From the NCBI GenBank assembly GCA_963576565.1, contig OY755046.1:74375214-74439213 (forward strand): a stretch of DNA of 64,000 bases, in the 5' to 3' direction. The notes below the pieces were generated by a model. It had not been told where the DNA came from. It did not search any database and was given only the letters and a program-made list of their open reading frames with translations. The position numbers and the translations under genes were made by a program. Below are positions 1-11,194 of the stretch, piece after piece. This DNA is from Aspidapion aeneum. Lineage: Eukaryota > Arthropoda > Insecta > Coleoptera > Brentidae. How positions within the stretch are numbered: position 1 is the stretch's first letter; every line of letters starts with the position of its first letter.

Positions 1-1040
1 CGGATAGGGATACCTACGCCGCGAAAAACGCCCTTTTCATCACTTTCCGAGACAATTTTTCGCTCTCTTTAATAATATGCTTTCATCGATGTAAACATAC
101 ACCTCTCAGAAGGTTCGTTCTACTTTAAAAAAAGGTGAAATAAGAGAAATACATCAATTTATTATACCCAGTTGAATATCTTGAAGTGTATTGTTGATCT
201 GTGGAAATTAAGGACACTAATTTAAAAGCAAGCTCTGTTCTACGATGAGTATTCTTAATAGAAACTTCTTCTCCAACCTGACCTGATCTCCCAAGGAAAA
301 ATAAATAGAAATATTCTATCAAATGGTATTTAACCCAAAGTAGGATTAAAAATTTATTTTAAAAATTAAGGGAGCTCCATCTATCATATTGTTTCTTAGA
401 TCGATGTATAAAACGCTGTGTGTTGGAAAAACGAAGAAAATAAAAAAGAACTTAACCGGGAAAACATCAGCTGTGGAATTTCATATTAAACGCGTTTCGT
501 GCGATATTTTTTTTCGTGGAAATTCTAGAAATACTTTTTTGTGGCAACTCTTACAATGAATTTTACACAACTGCCTTTTTCAACAAATAGTGCGATTCTT
601 AAAACCAACAAACTCATTATTCGAAAACGAGAAAAAAGATTAAAATAAATATTGAAAAATCTGAAAAAGAATTTGGTCTAGCCGTAATTTAAATTCGGAA
701 CTCTTTTATTGTGTTATTTACTTAAATCTTTGTCTACCTTTGTCGTTATTGTGGTGTTAATGTAACTTATGTAATTTTTGTGTTTATAAAGGTATTTCGA
801 AGCTTGCTTAATCTTTAAATCTGTCTAGTCGAAAATACCACCTTAATATCTGCCATAAAGTCATAAACTCTATTGAAACGATCATTAATATCCTATCAGT
901 TACCTACAGTAGCAATAAATACTATAAAGTCACCATAGAACATAATGCGACTTTGTTTACTTAATACCTTTTGTACAAACTTGTCCTTTACAATTAAATG
1001 TTTGCAAAAGCCGAATACTTCATATTTTCTTCTGTTTTGT
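1..1040. other. AT-rich DNA, no gene recognised
   Basis: Only short frames without recognisable protein similarity. No terminal repeats seen. Confidence 0.5.
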
Positions 1041-1054
1041 GTCCTTCTTTGACT

Positions 1055-1200
1055 AACTTTGGTTAGGTAAGGGCTTACCTAGTTTTTTCATTTTAATTTT
1101 ATCTTCCAAAGAAATATCTATAATAAAAATTCACGGTAAGTTATAAAAAAGCAAAACAGACTGGCCCATAAGATATTGACAAGAGGAGTATTTGTAGTAT
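1055..1200 (+). repeat. dispersed repeat with GGTAAGGGCTTACC palindrome, copy 1
   Basis: Matches 25505-25755 over several blocks: the palindrome GGTAAGGGC(C)TTACC, a TTTTATCT-CAAAGAAA block, AAAAATTC(A/G)CGGTAA, and the end block CCCATAA(G/C)ATATTGACAAG. It lies immediately upstream of the Harbinger relic, so it may be that element's terminal region, but no matching opposite end was found. Confidence 0.4.
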
Positions 1201-1286
1201 AAAGTAGATTTTGCAGCCACTAAACTTGTTCATTGTTTTGTGTTTACACGTTTTCAATTTTAGTTGCCAAGAAGTAAAAAAACAAA

Positions 1287-1610
1287 ATGGCGGTAGTGCG
1301 TGCTGCTGTTAAAATTGTTGTGTGTGACATTGCTAATAATTTAATAAATAAGTTAGAATGCAAGAAAAATAGGAAAAAACGAGTTTGGGCTAGAGATTGG
1401 ATCAGACGTAGAAGTACTCTGGGTGCGTCAGAACGACTCTTAAGGGAGATATCAACTGAAGATCCCGATTCTATAAGGAATTTTATTAGATTATCATACC
1501 AAAAATTTAAAGAATTGTTAAGACTAGTTGAACATAAACTGACAAAATCGGAAACGTGTACGAGAAGTCCTATTTCACCCAAAATTAAATTGGAAGTCAG
1601 TCAGTTATTT
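1287..1610 (+). pseudogene. PIF/Harbinger transposase (HARBI1-like), N-terminal fragment
   Basis: Residues about 30-108 of the frame starting at 1287 resemble the N-terminus of HARBI1-type nucleases: basic KKRVWARDW, then LGASERLLREI, DPDSIRNFIRL, FKELLRLVEHKLTK and SPKIKLEV. Known: HARBI1 is a DDE nuclease of about 350-400 residues that works with a Myb/SANT- or MADF-like partner. Similarity stops near 1600; the catalytic DDE core is absent. The open frame runs on to 1748 only because it reads antisense through the adjoining MADF-like gene. The element therefore looks like an internal deletion that joined its two convergent genes. Confidence 0.6.
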
Positions 1611-1639
1611 GTCGTTTCCCTGCTTATGACCATGCCTCA

Positions 1640-1876
1640 TAAAAAGCTATCTGCCGTGTCAAACCACATAAGTTTTGGCTTGTACAAATCACCAGTTCCA
1701 CTTTCACTTCTTTTAGACTTTAAAATTTTATTCACTTCCTGCCTATAAACTGTTTTTATCTTGGTTTTCAGCAAGTTCACGTCAATGCCTTCAAATCCTA
1801 ACTCCTTTAAAAGTTTTTCAAATGCATTATCCCTTTTTAATTTATTCATGTGTTCTTTTAGCTTGATATTCCACAA
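1640..1876 (-). pseudogene. MADF/SANT-like partner protein of PIF/Harbinger, C-terminal fragment
   Basis: The 79-codon minus-strand frame has the tail typical of MADF-like proteins encoded beside Harbinger transposases: LLKELGFEGIDVNLLKTKI, then YRQEVNKILKSKRS, SGTGDLYKPKLMWFD and a final FL. Known: the partner binds the transposon ends and escorts the nuclease. It is convergent with the transposase fragment at 1287-1610, the normal gene order for this superfamily. Its 3' part meets the deletion point. Confidence 0.5.
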
Positions 1877-1993
1877 AATTTAATATTTTTGATATATGTT
1901 TAAAAAGGAAATGATCTGATTTCCATCCCACTTATTCATTGTAAAAAACGTGGACACAGAACGCTTGCTGTTTACACACGCAAAGTACAAACA

Positions 1994-3182
1994 ATTATAG
2001 AGGTATATCTGTGACTAGTACGCTAAACAGAATATACGGTAAAATAATAAGAAATAAAGTGGAGAGCGAATATAAAGACATGGAGGCAGAAGAACATCTA
2101 CGGAACATACGGACGAGAACTGCATCTGCTTTACGTGGATTGGATACTTTGGAAAGCGTTGGAAAACACAAACATAAGCGTACAACTAATTAAGGCCATC
2201 AAAGAGTTATACCGCAATAGTAAGGCAAAGTTAAAATAAAAACAAAACTAACCAGGAGCTTTCAAGTAAATAAAGGTCTTAAACAAGGTTGCTGTATCTC
2301 GCCTACGCTCTTCAAGATATACTTAGAACAAGTCCTTAAAGTATGGAAGAGAAAATGCCAAAACATGGGAATTCCGTTGGACGAAACCACCTTGTATACT
2401 TTATGTTTCGCCGATGATCAGATAGTGGTGGCTCAGGATTATGACGATCTCGAATATATGACACGAAAACTAATAGAAGAGTACAATAAGTGGGGACTAC
2501 AGGTTAATCTCAATAAGAGATAAGAGTATATGTGTATCGGTGGAATGAAACAGGATCTAATCTTAAATACCGGGCAGTGAATTCAGTCCTGTGAGGAGTA
2601 TAAATAATAAGGTGTAAAAATTACAGCTGACGGAACATTAGACAAAGCTATAAAAAATCGAAACGTACAAGGAAGAAAAGCAATAACTTTATTAAATGGA
2701 ATAATTTGGGACCAAAGTATATCAAAACATAACAAAAAGCTTATATATAACACCATTGCACAAAGTATTATTACATACGGCTCAGAAGTATGGCCAATCA
2801 AGGATAGAACAGAAAAAATGCTTTCCGCTACGGAGATGGACTATTGGAGAAGAGCAGCAGGGAAATCAAAAAGAGAAAGAGTTACACATCAAAGAACAAG
2901 AGAAATTATGACAGTGGGTGAACGTACTTTAGTGGATGATATAGGAACAAAACAACTGGTGTGGTAGGACATGTACAAAGAATGAATGATGAAAGACTAC
3001 CTAAACAAATACTACAATGGAAACCAACTGGCCGAAGAAAACGAGGACGGCCAAGGAGAAGCTGGAGAGAAGGAATAGGCAGTGAAATAAGAATAAGAGG
3101 CCATGATGAATTATGGGCAAACAGAAACGAGTGGAGATTGGGTATCGGAAAACGTAGAACGTTGTGAAACTGATAAATATAT
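1994..3182 (+). mobile_element. RTE-type LINE family 1, copy A (5'-truncated, broken)
   Basis: Nearly identical in sequence to 31595-32877, starting inside the reverse transcriptase at the NYRGISVTSTL region. A deletion near 2095 removes the QAGFRAGRS segment, and stops and small indels break the frame (for example a TAA near 2520 and a TGA near 2578). The 3' end is GATAAATATATA. An 11-bp duplication, AAGTACAAACA, flanks it at 1983-1993 and 3183-3193, showing ordinary target-primed insertion. It cannot encode a working protein. Confidence 0.92.
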
Positions 3183-3193
3183 AAGTACAAACA

Positions 3194-4165
3194 GAAATTC
3201 CGCCTAAAGCAGCGAGTAAACTAGCCGGCCCGTCAACTTTTGGAAAGTAGCAAGTGCACTTTCTTGTAGTTTTCACATGGCAAGTACTTTCCTTCATTAA
3301 ACTTTCCAAATGTAAACGTAACTTTATGGTGTAGTTGTAGCTATAGCACGGGTTTCTTTCTGATTGTGCATTAAATACGTTTAGTGTTGGAAAGACAAGG
3401 AAAAGAAGAGGCGCCAAAAGCGGAATAATTGACTTTGGTTCGGTCGAGTCTTCGGTCGGAACCCCGACTGCGTTCTTGCCCACCACTAGGCGCCAGCCAC
3501 CTTAAACAAATAACCCCCAGGGCATTACCTGACTATTACATGCCTATCTATTTCCTTTAAGTCATCCCAACCGTCGGTTATTACCCACCCAACTCATCTC
3601 TCCGCTAATTACGTCTCTTTTGAATACCTTTGATTGAACAAAGAAAACTAATGTCTGGTAACTGACTCTATCGCTGAAACAATCACGACTATTTTTTTCC
3701 TTTTCTAAACAATGTAAAACAACAAGCATAGAATGTGTTTGATGAGTTTTGAAAATTTTATTAATATATGATTTATAACGTCTCGACAAGGTGTATCATT
3801 ATATCCCAAGTTTTGACAGAAGGTGTTCCACAAGGGACTGTTGTGGAGCCCTTTATAAAGTAATTTCAACCATTAAGTTCGCTATACTTAGGCCCAAACC
3901 AGATTCCACAAATAACTGCGTATTTTTTTTCTAATTTATGAAATACTTTTTTGTTGATATAACCTGACTTATCTAAAAAAATGCTAGAGAAACTGTAAAT
4001 GACTGTGCAAAACAAACAAACTGGGGTTGAACTTGGAACAAACCTCAAAACTAACCACGAACAACCTGATGATAAATAAAAATAGCAATAGAAGATCTAG
4101 ATGGAGATGAAAGGTGACACAATATCCCATAAACTATTTAACCAGGTCCTATAAGATGTTTTAAA
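3194..4165. other. no gene recognised
   Basis: No protein similarity or terminal repeats recognised. Short open frames here are antisense or random. Confidence 0.4.
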
Positions 4166-4214
4166 AAATTTAGATTGGGATGAAATAGGCATTTGGTAAA
4201 TTTATTAAAACATG

Positions 4215-4650
4215 AAAAATATCCCAATGCCTCAAAACAAAAGTGTATAACCAATGTATCCTTCCTATACTCACCTATGGATAAGATAACGAAAAGTCCA
4301 AAGAACAATAGAAAGACAAATGCTACAAATAAAGCTAACAGATAGAAAAAGGAACGAATGGATAAGAAATAAAACAAAAGTGAGGGATGTCCGAGGAGAG
4401 GTAGCAAAATTAAAATTGAAATTTGCCGGTCATATCAGACATAAAGGCGATCAATGAAACAAATGTATTGTAAACTGGAGACCTTGAGAAAATAAAAGAA
4501 GTAGGGAAGACCCTAAATGAGATGAGCGGACGATTTAAAGAAACATACGGAAATTACATGGATGAACACGGCGACAGACAGAGAAGAGTGGAAAATATTG
4601 GTGGAGGCCCATGTCCAAAGATAAATAGAAGAAGGCTAAATACATAGATA
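4215..4650 (+). pseudogene. RTE-like LINE family 3, C-terminal tail fragment
   Basis: The sequence around 4250-4350 matches 57780-57950, where it reads as the conserved LINE tail (ILPVFTYG, QRSMERQML, NRKRNEW). Further on, scattered frames give KLKLKFAGH, and near 4575 TDREEWK followed by EAHVQ, the usual end of such LINEs. Many stops and shifts. The 3' end AGGCTAAATACATAGATA is also present at 55007-55024. A hAT element begins at 4651 right in this tail. Confidence 0.6.
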
Positions 4651-4808
4651 TAGGGTTACCAGATGAAAACGTCTCTAACCAGGACCAGCCGTCAAGAAAA
4701 TCCGGACAAAATCCGGACGTCAAAATATTTCCGATGCCACACACAAAAAATCAACTTTTTTTTTTATTGAAACAATAACTAATAAATAACATAATAATAC
4801 CTACTATT

Positions 4809-5114
4809 TTATAGGTACTTTTCACTGCTTTGTATTTTATTCAACAGCGTTGAATTTTTAGACAGAAATACAAAATCGTAAAATTCTGAGCAGCTCATAT
4901 TTCTTAAATTGTATGAAATCATGAGTATTCCTTTTACAGAAGATAAAAGCAGCCTATTTCTTTCTTTGGTCCACTGGGTAGAAATACTTGCATTAAAATA
5001 ATTTGCCCATTTTTCGTGGGTAGACAGATTGTGGTCATCAGAAGTAAAATTGTCTGATATGTACTTTTTTAGATTACAAACTTCATCAAAAAAATTGTGT
5101 GTGCTTAAGACCAC
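4809..5114 (-). pseudogene. hAT transposase, C-terminal dimerisation domain fragment
   Basis: The 101-residue frame has the hAT C-terminal pattern: a KWANYF segment, then WTKERNRL, VKGILMISYNL, CSEFYDF and IQSSEKY. Known: this alpha-helical region mediates dimerisation and closes the hAT catalytic fold. The upstream catalytic residues and BED finger are missing, so the fragment is inactive. Confidence 0.7.
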
Positions 5115-5162
5115 ACGGCAGAAGTGTAATTCAACAAGGCGAAATTAATACTACTACTTTAA

Positions 5163-5465
5163 GCGGGGTCTTAGCATAACGTTTTACCTTACGTCTTGCC
5201 TGTCAGTCAAAAGGGTCAAGTATGACGGTTGAAAGACTAGCGTAGACACTTGATAGTTTTAACGTACGTTTTTAGATCAGTTTTTGATACAAAACGATGG
5301 TTTTATTGGAAAACAATGCGTGATCCGGTCAGTTCTCCAGGCGGTCTTCCGTCTTAAATAAGTTCAAGTAAAACGTCCGTTTTTCCATCTACACACAAAG
5401 TTTTACTTGATGCGTTTTGACTGAACAGGCAAGATGTAAGGTAAAACGTTATGTGAAGACCCCGC
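5163..5465. mobile_element. TTAA-duplicating MITE (piggyBac-like) inside the hAT
   Basis: Inverted ends starting GCGGGGTCTTAGCATAACG extend about 42 bp with few mismatches, and TTAA lies at both edges (5159-5162, 5466-5469). No coding capacity. TTAA duplication points to piggyBac mobilisation, which is inference. Confidence 0.75.
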
Positions 5466-5909
5466 TTAAAGGTGAATTCACACTGCTAAATTTATCGACG
5501 ATTTTTATTTAATTACATTTTTTGAAACTAGTTTATTTTGCATTATTTGATGTTTATAAAGGCGGCTACTTTAAAATCCGGACGTTTATGAAAAATCCGC
5601 CCGGACCCACCCGGACGTAGTAAAAATCCGGACATGTCCGGATTAATCCGGACATGTCCGGATTAATCCGGACGTCTGGTAACCCTACATAGATAGGTAG
5701 CAAGATAAAAAAAAAACAAAGATTTAAATAGATAAATAAATAAATTTCTAGATCACAGTGTAGATTCTACACTATAGCCTAACTGTTTAAAGTGTGTTCT
5801 TAAAATTTTTTATAGAGCAATTTAAATTTTTAATTTAACTGTACATAATAACTATATTACATATCTAATCATCAATAGTGCCTACATAACACACCCACTA
5901 ACCATATTA

Positions 5910-6359
5910 GATAGTTTAAGTTGTGCTACGTATTTTTACGTAAGCATGAGATTTGACAGTTACGCAAGCGCACTTCGTCACACCATCGTCAAGGTCACGT
6001 TAGGAGCTTACGTATTTACGTTAGCTTACGACAGTCTGCGTGCACCGTAACGTTACCAAAGAATAGAATTGGTTGATTGACCGATCGAAAAATGAGGCCT
6101 AGACGATAATTTCCGCTTCCAGTACAAACGATTCTTTGCAAATATATTACTAATGTAGTTGAAAAGACAAAAAACAAAATTGTAACATCAAAAAAACACA
6201 GTGCCGAATTCCATATTCTCTGCTATTAGTAGACTTGTTATGGTAACGTAAAAACATTCAACTTAAACTCAAATTTGGAACAAAACGTAGAGCGCTTAAC
6301 GTGCAGTTTTACGTAAAAACGTAACGTAAAAACGTAACCTAAAAACAACTTAAACTATC
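5910..6359. mobile_element. MITE with GATAGTTTAAGTTGT ends
   Basis: A 15-bp perfect terminal inverted repeat, flanked by TATTA at 5905-5909 and 6360-6364. Both subterminal zones repeat ACGTAA/TTACGT many times (5935-6055 and 6245-6340). No open frame of note; superfamily not identified. Confidence 0.7.
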
Positions 6360-6589
6360 TATTATTAAAAAGTGGGTCTAGTTTTAAGGTCCCCTTAAGG
6401 GCCCAATGATTTACAACTTCCTATCATCTACTTTTCTACAAATTTTAATAATAATAGTGATAAAACAGGTGAAAATAACCTAGCTGGCTTATTATTTTAA
6501 GACCACACATAAGCAAAAGTCTTGAATGAACAAATTGGATAATTTTCGACATAGACAGGTCAGGAATAAAAATTGTTTAAGATAAGTGT

Positions 6590-6955
6590 AGTTGATATAC
6601 ACTGTAAAATTTAACATATATGAAACAATGGTGAAAAGCACGCTGTTGTATGGAATAGAGGCTTGTCTCGTAACAGAAAAATACAAAATAAAAATAGAAA
6701 GTGTCGAAATGATTGCAATAAGAAGATCAATGAGAATATCTAGAACAGATCATATAAGAAATGAGATCATAAAAGAAAGAGTGGGAACCGAGGGAAGCAT
6801 TAGGGATGATATGGTACGGCCATGTACAACGGATGAACGACGAAAGATTACCAAAGCAGGTCCCAGAATGGCCTAAACTTAAATGGCAAAAAATACCTGA
6901 CAGAAGATGATTGTCTGGATCGAAGGAGGTGGAGAATAGGCGTCGGACAACATAA
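6590..6955 (+). pseudogene. RTE-type LINE family 2, 3' fragment
   Basis: Matches the C-terminal part of the 23588-24395 copy: VKFNIYETMVKSTLLYGIE, then RRSMRISR, HIRNEIIKER, followed in shifted frames by the WYGHVQRM and GRRKRGRP regions. Frameshifts near 6815 and small deletions. Ends near GTCGGACAAC at about 6940. Confidence 0.7.
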
Positions 6956-6969
6956 AAAAAACGAACCAA

Positions 6970-8280
6970 ACCGAACCAAAAAAAAACACATTAAAAAAAC
7001 ATAAAGCGTAACGCAAGACCTATGGTTTAACTAACAATAAAATAATTTCTTAAAGTCCCACCCTGATTAAACCGGTGACGACATTAGTTATACCAAAAAC
7101 AAAAACCAGGCATGGTACCACTATACAAAAAAAAAGACTGGACTTAATAACATGGTACCGCCCGAGAGCCAGTAAACTGCTTGTCTAAAACAAATACACA
7201 CAAGGTATATTTTGGTTTTTCGTTAATGATCTTGATCATTGCTTCACCTTAGGTTGTTAGCGTCATTAACATTGCATTGTATGCACGGTCATCTTTGGGA
7301 AAATATCGTCTTACATTAATTTTGACTGGTATTTATTAAGATTTTTGTTATAGGGTTCGGTCAAGTAGGGTTGAATAAGTTAGTGTGTGGAATACAGACA
7401 TGAACTCATAAGGTATAATTTTGAATTTATCAGTTTTCTGCCAGGTAGGTACAGTGGACCAAACATTTGTTTCTTATGAAGGAAACCTTATTTGGGCGAT
7501 TAGTTTGTTTGGTCGACTGGGAGTTGTTTAGTGATGATATATGATGGTCTTCAGAGTTAAGTATGAAGTTAAGGCAGGTGGAAATTATTTATTTTTCTTG
7601 TAGAGACAGAATTTTTTCGAAAATTAGTGGTTTTAGTAGAAATCATCAACAGCAAATGGCTTTTTGGGAAGTTTAACAAACAAGGCAGATATTAATGGTT
7701 TTTTAGGAATTTGAATAAATAGGCTATCAAACACAATTTATCTAAAACAAGAAAAAACAATCATTCAATGTTGACTTACATTTCCAAGGCATTTCTTGTC
7801 AAAGATGAAACTTTAACGATTTGATGAAGTTTTAAATTTAAAAAAATTAAGTCGCGGAATTTTTTCAAAAACATTTTTTTTTAATTTGTTTTTGAAAAAC
7901 AATTTTTTGGAAACAAAAATCGAACGGTACGTCACTATTATTTATTAACATTTTTTAAAAAATGAAATTGGGAATAGCTACTTTTTTAAATAAAAATGAT
8001 TGGGAAAATAAATGGCCGTTTCTTTCTAAAATGTTGCTTTGCAAAAAAATTAGTTTTGAAAAAAGAATTTCTTTTAAAATAACATTTTTGTAAACGAAAA
8101 TTTTCTTGATTTCTTTTCAAAATCTTTTTTCTCAAAATGTTTTCACAAAAAGCTCTCAAAAGTGCAAAAAAATGAGTATTAAAGGCAAAAGGTTCTCGAA
8201 TTTTTTTTTTCAAATTTTGTGTTTGCAAAAGTGTAAAACAAATTATTTTTGTTTTTCCGAAAATTTATACAATAAGTTTT
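6970..8280. other. AT-rich DNA, no gene recognised
   Basis: Long A/T runs, including paired TTTTT/AAAAA-rich frames near 7860-8270. Nothing interpretable as a gene or element boundary. Confidence 0.4.
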
Positions 8281-8281
8281 T

Positions 8282-8919
8282 TAGCTCACACTACTACTAT
8301 ACCATAGTAGTGTGAGCTATGGTGATGGTGATGAACCGAACCGATCCTCATTTTTTCGAGAAAAAAAGTTGCTCCGATTTTAAATTTTTTTATATATCTT
8401 TGCGTTTCAGATGATTTTGTCTGTCTGTCTGTCTGTCTGTCTGTAGCGACCAACCCGCATAACTCAAAAACCGCTTGTCCGATTTAAATGAAATTTGGTA
8501 CCTAGGCTGGGTTTTGGGCCATGGTTCCATTTAAAAATTAACAAAATCCACCGAACGCAGAAACGAAAATATGGCGTGTGTGGTATCAAACGAAAGGTAA
8601 TTAAGTCTGCAGTTAAACAAAATGAATTTTAAGTTATTTAAAAAATGGGTGGGGGTAGATGTCAAAAATTAGAGTTTAAGTGGAAATATGGCGTGTGTGA
8701 TATCAAACGAAAGGTAATTGAGTCTGGAGTTGAACAAAATACATTTTAGTTTTTAAAAAAGGTGGGGGTAGATTTTAAAAATTAGAGTATAAGTCAAAAC
8801 ATGGCTTGTGTGGTATCAAACGAAAGGAAATTGAGTCTGGAGTTGAATAAAATATATTTCAGTTTTTAGTTTTATTAGCTCACACGTACACTATAACTAT
8901 AGTACCTAGTGTGAGCTTA
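8282..8919 (+). mobile_element. HINE-like element A: hairpin, (GTCT)n, tandem repeats, hairpin
   Basis: The left edge is a 15-bp perfect stem (8282-8296 with 8305-8319). The right edge is a related stem (8877-8885 with 8909-8917, AGCTCACAC/GTGTGAGCT). Between them are a (GTCT)6.5 microsatellite at 8419-8444, a block with the widespread AACTCAAAAACCGCTTGTCC motif, and about 2.6 tandem units of 115-119 bp starting near 8564, 8683 and 8798. Known: Helentron-associated elements (DINE-1/HINE) have a core, GTCY microsatellite and tandem repeats. Membership is inferred; Helentron termini were not proven. Confidence 0.55.
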
Positions 8920-9222
8920 GGTGCCCATAGATTGGCAGAGTATTTTTAATTAGTAATATTTAAACGCACTGTATGTAACCATATCTTTTATAAAGAGTGT
9001 CTGAAGGTAATATTGTTCGTCTGTGAGGCGTGTATATGTATATTTCATTCGCCAAAAAATGCGTAAATTGAACAGAAAAATGCTAAAATGAGAAATGGAA
9101 CATTTTATATAAGGCGAAAGACGCGGTTTCAAATATTTCGCATGAATAATTTTCTCTAAAAAGAGGGTGATATTTATTTTATTGTACATTTGCAAAAAAG
9201 TTCGGGAATAGAAGTTTAAATA

Positions 9223-9320
9223 CAGTAAAACCTCCTATAAACGGACACTCACGGTTTCGTCGATATTGTCCGCCTATTGGAGGTGTCCGCTTATGAGAGA
9301 GAACTGCGAAATTTTAATAT
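9223..9320 (+). mobile_element. pogo-like element, terminal fragment
   Basis: Starts after TA with CAGTAAAACCTCCTATAAAC and matches the left end of 33821-34305 through the GGAGGTGTCCGCTTATGAGAGA block. The matching opposite end is not present nearby, so this is a broken remnant. Confidence 0.6.
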
Positions 9321-9663
9321 ATATTTATTTACAATTTCCGCTAATTAGTAAAACACTACCCATCCCAAAAATTTGTTATTTTTTAAAAGGCTTGGGATAT
9401 TCCTGACATCCCACAAATTTTATTCGATTGTACACCACTGGTGAACGCAAATCGAACCCAAATCTTTCCCTACATGGGCACCCGCACCATATAATTTGTG
9501 GATTTTCAAAAATAATCAAGACATCGACTCTACAGCACAAAAGAATTTAAAAGATGGTAGATGGATATACCTTGAATTATAAGTTGTTTTTTTTTGGTTT
9601 TTTTACACACTCTATTAGGTGGACACTTCTTATTACCGGATAATATTAAAGAAACTATGAATG
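9321..9663. other. no gene recognised
   Basis: AT-rich sequence between two small transposon remnants; nothing recognised. Confidence 0.4.
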
Positions 9664-9671
9664 TCTTAATA

Positions 9672-9860
9672 CAGTGGCGTATATAGAAAAAAGTTTCGGG
9701 GGGGCCCGAGACAGTTTCGAAGGGAGGCCCGAGACCTCATGAGGCCGTATTTTATGCTATTTTATGTTTGTATTCAGGAAATATGTGAAAAATATCTAAA
9801 AAAATCTTAACTTCGGGGGGGGGGCCTGGGCCCCCCAGGTCCCCCTTATATACGCCACTG
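9672..9860. mobile_element. hAT MITE, 189 bp, perfect 8-bp duplication
   Basis: Ends CAGTGGCGTATATA and its inverse. TCTTAATA occurs at 9664-9671 and 9861-9868. The interior has long G and C runs just inside the ends. No coding capacity. Confidence 0.88.
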
Positions 9861-9868
9861 TCTTAATA

Positions 9869-10340
9869 TAATAGGTTTTAAATGTTTTGAATTTTTTGAG
9901 TATAATAATAAAAGGTAAGGGGTAAATTGGCAAAGCCGTAATTCGTATTATCGTATCTCAGATAAAAGTAATTATGTGGAACTTTATGGGAATTTCGGAT
10001 AAGGTATATAAGACATACAATTTTGGTTAAATTGGAAAAAAGTGGCGCTATTCCGAGCCCAATCACATGCTGTATTAAAATCAAAAATATTTACAGAGGT
10101 TCTCAAAATATTTAGCTAAAACTAATTTTTTTTTTCGAAAAATTATAAAATTTTTGCTTTTTTTAAACAAATTTTATAAAATTCTGTAGTTTTGTATTAG
10201 CAACTATGGCCAATCAAATGACCTTCACAAATTTTTCTTTGGTCTTTTAATTTCTTAGAAACTCTGTATTTGATAATATTTCATTTTAATCAAAGCAAAC
10301 ATCCATTGCTTTTTTTTCTAGTCATGACTTTTTTACGAAT
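9869..10340. other. no gene recognised
   Basis: AT-rich spacer with only short, unrecognisable frames. Confidence 0.4.
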
Positions 10341-10342
10341 TA

Positions 10343-11192
10343 GGGTAAATGCGGGAGAGTTGCCGCGGAGGGAGAGACGCCGCTTTTCACGTATTTCAAT
10401 GATTACGCTACAACATAGGCAACCAAGTATACCCACATTCAGAGTTCATCATTTAATGAACGGTTATAACATCGGACGTGTTTGTTTTCTAAAATATCGC
10501 TTGCAATCCTTGAATTAACGACGGTAAGTTAAAATTTTCTTAGCAAAATTTTAAGTAGTGTCCCAATTAGTGTGGTTCTTTGCAATGTGGTAGTTTTTTT
10601 TACATTCGTGTGTTTTATTCAGTATTTTGGGGTTATGTTTACAGGTGCGATGCCGTATTTTGTTTTTTTTAAATTTGTGATCTTGATAATCAGGTGCGGC
10701 ATCTCCCCCAATAAAAAGGACACTTGCCGCATTTTCAAGAAGACCGAGAAAAAATTCAATGGAGTGATAGCGATGATGATGAAAAATGAAAACCAGGAAC
10801 GCTGCGTGGAATGCTTCGAAGTTTACGCAACAACAACTAAGAAAGTGGATTGGTTACAATGTATTAAATGCTTAAAATAGCTACATGTCACTTGCACCAT
10901 GTATGGTGAAGTTTGTAACATTTGTTCCAGACTCGAATTAAGGAAAAAAATTAAAATTAGAGGTTTTTTTGAGAAACGGTTAAAGCGGTGTCTCTCCTAT
11001 TTTCGCGCGGCATCTCCCCCAGCAGTGTAGTGTAGTATTTTTTGGTATGTTCATGTTTTTTTACATATATTTTTTATTTTTGTATTTTAATAAAGTTTAA
11101 CGCAGTACCTATGGATTGATTTATTTTAAAGAAAAAATCTCAAAACTTACAGGTATTTTTTAAAAAGTGCGGCAACTCTCCCGAATTTACCC
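10343..11192 (+). mobile_element. TA-duplicating element with GGGTAAAT ends (pogo-like?), type 1
   Basis: Terminal inverted repeats of 24-26 bp (GGGTAAATGCGGGAGAGTTG..) bounded by TA at 10341-10342 and 11193-11194. The end motif GCGGCA(T/A)CTC(T/C)CCC recurs inside near 10365-10382, 10693-10710, 10988-10997 and 11004-11018. A relic C-terminal zinc finger lies at about 10790-10925. TA duplication and a C-terminal PHD-like finger suggest a pogo/Tigger relative, with moderate confidence. Confidence 0.7.
10572..10930 (+). pseudogene. transposase C-terminal PHD-like zinc finger, interrupted
   Basis: The frame contains CVECFEVYATTTKKVDWLQC followed by CIKCLK. After a single TAG at 10878 it continues in frame as LHVTCTMYGEVC and NIC. 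The pattern C-x2-C...DWLQC-x2-C-x2-[W]-LH-x2-C...C-x2-C is a PHD-type zinc finger seen at the C-terminus of many insect pogo-type transposases. The stop replaces the conserved Trp (TGG to TAG). The first ~60 residues from the ATG are hydrophobic and not obviously part of the domain. A related finger lies at 53831-53950. Confidence 0.5.
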
Positions 11193-11194
11193 TA

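Larger units (their letters stand above)
4651..5687 (-). mobile_element. hAT element, non-autonomous, with perfect 8-bp duplication
   Basis: Ends are TAGGGTTACCAGA at 4651 and its inverse finishing at 5687. CATAGATA lies on both sides (4643-4650 and 5688-5695). A transposase C-terminus is retained at 4809-5114. Subterminal zones at both ends are full of ATCCGGAC/GTCCGGAT palindromes (4689-4720 and 5576-5672), plausible transposase-binding sites. A TTAA MITE is inserted at 5163-5465. Confidence 0.85.

Noticed and set aside
3001..3486. 161-codon minus-strand frame, and similar antisense frames at 12173, 31169, 32273, 32579, 52488 and 52932
   Set aside because: Antisense to RTE reverse transcriptase sequence; recur because the LINE copies are alike.
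10270..10518. 82-codon plus frame crossing the left end of the GGGTAAAT element
   Set aside because: Crosses an element boundary and shows no similarity.
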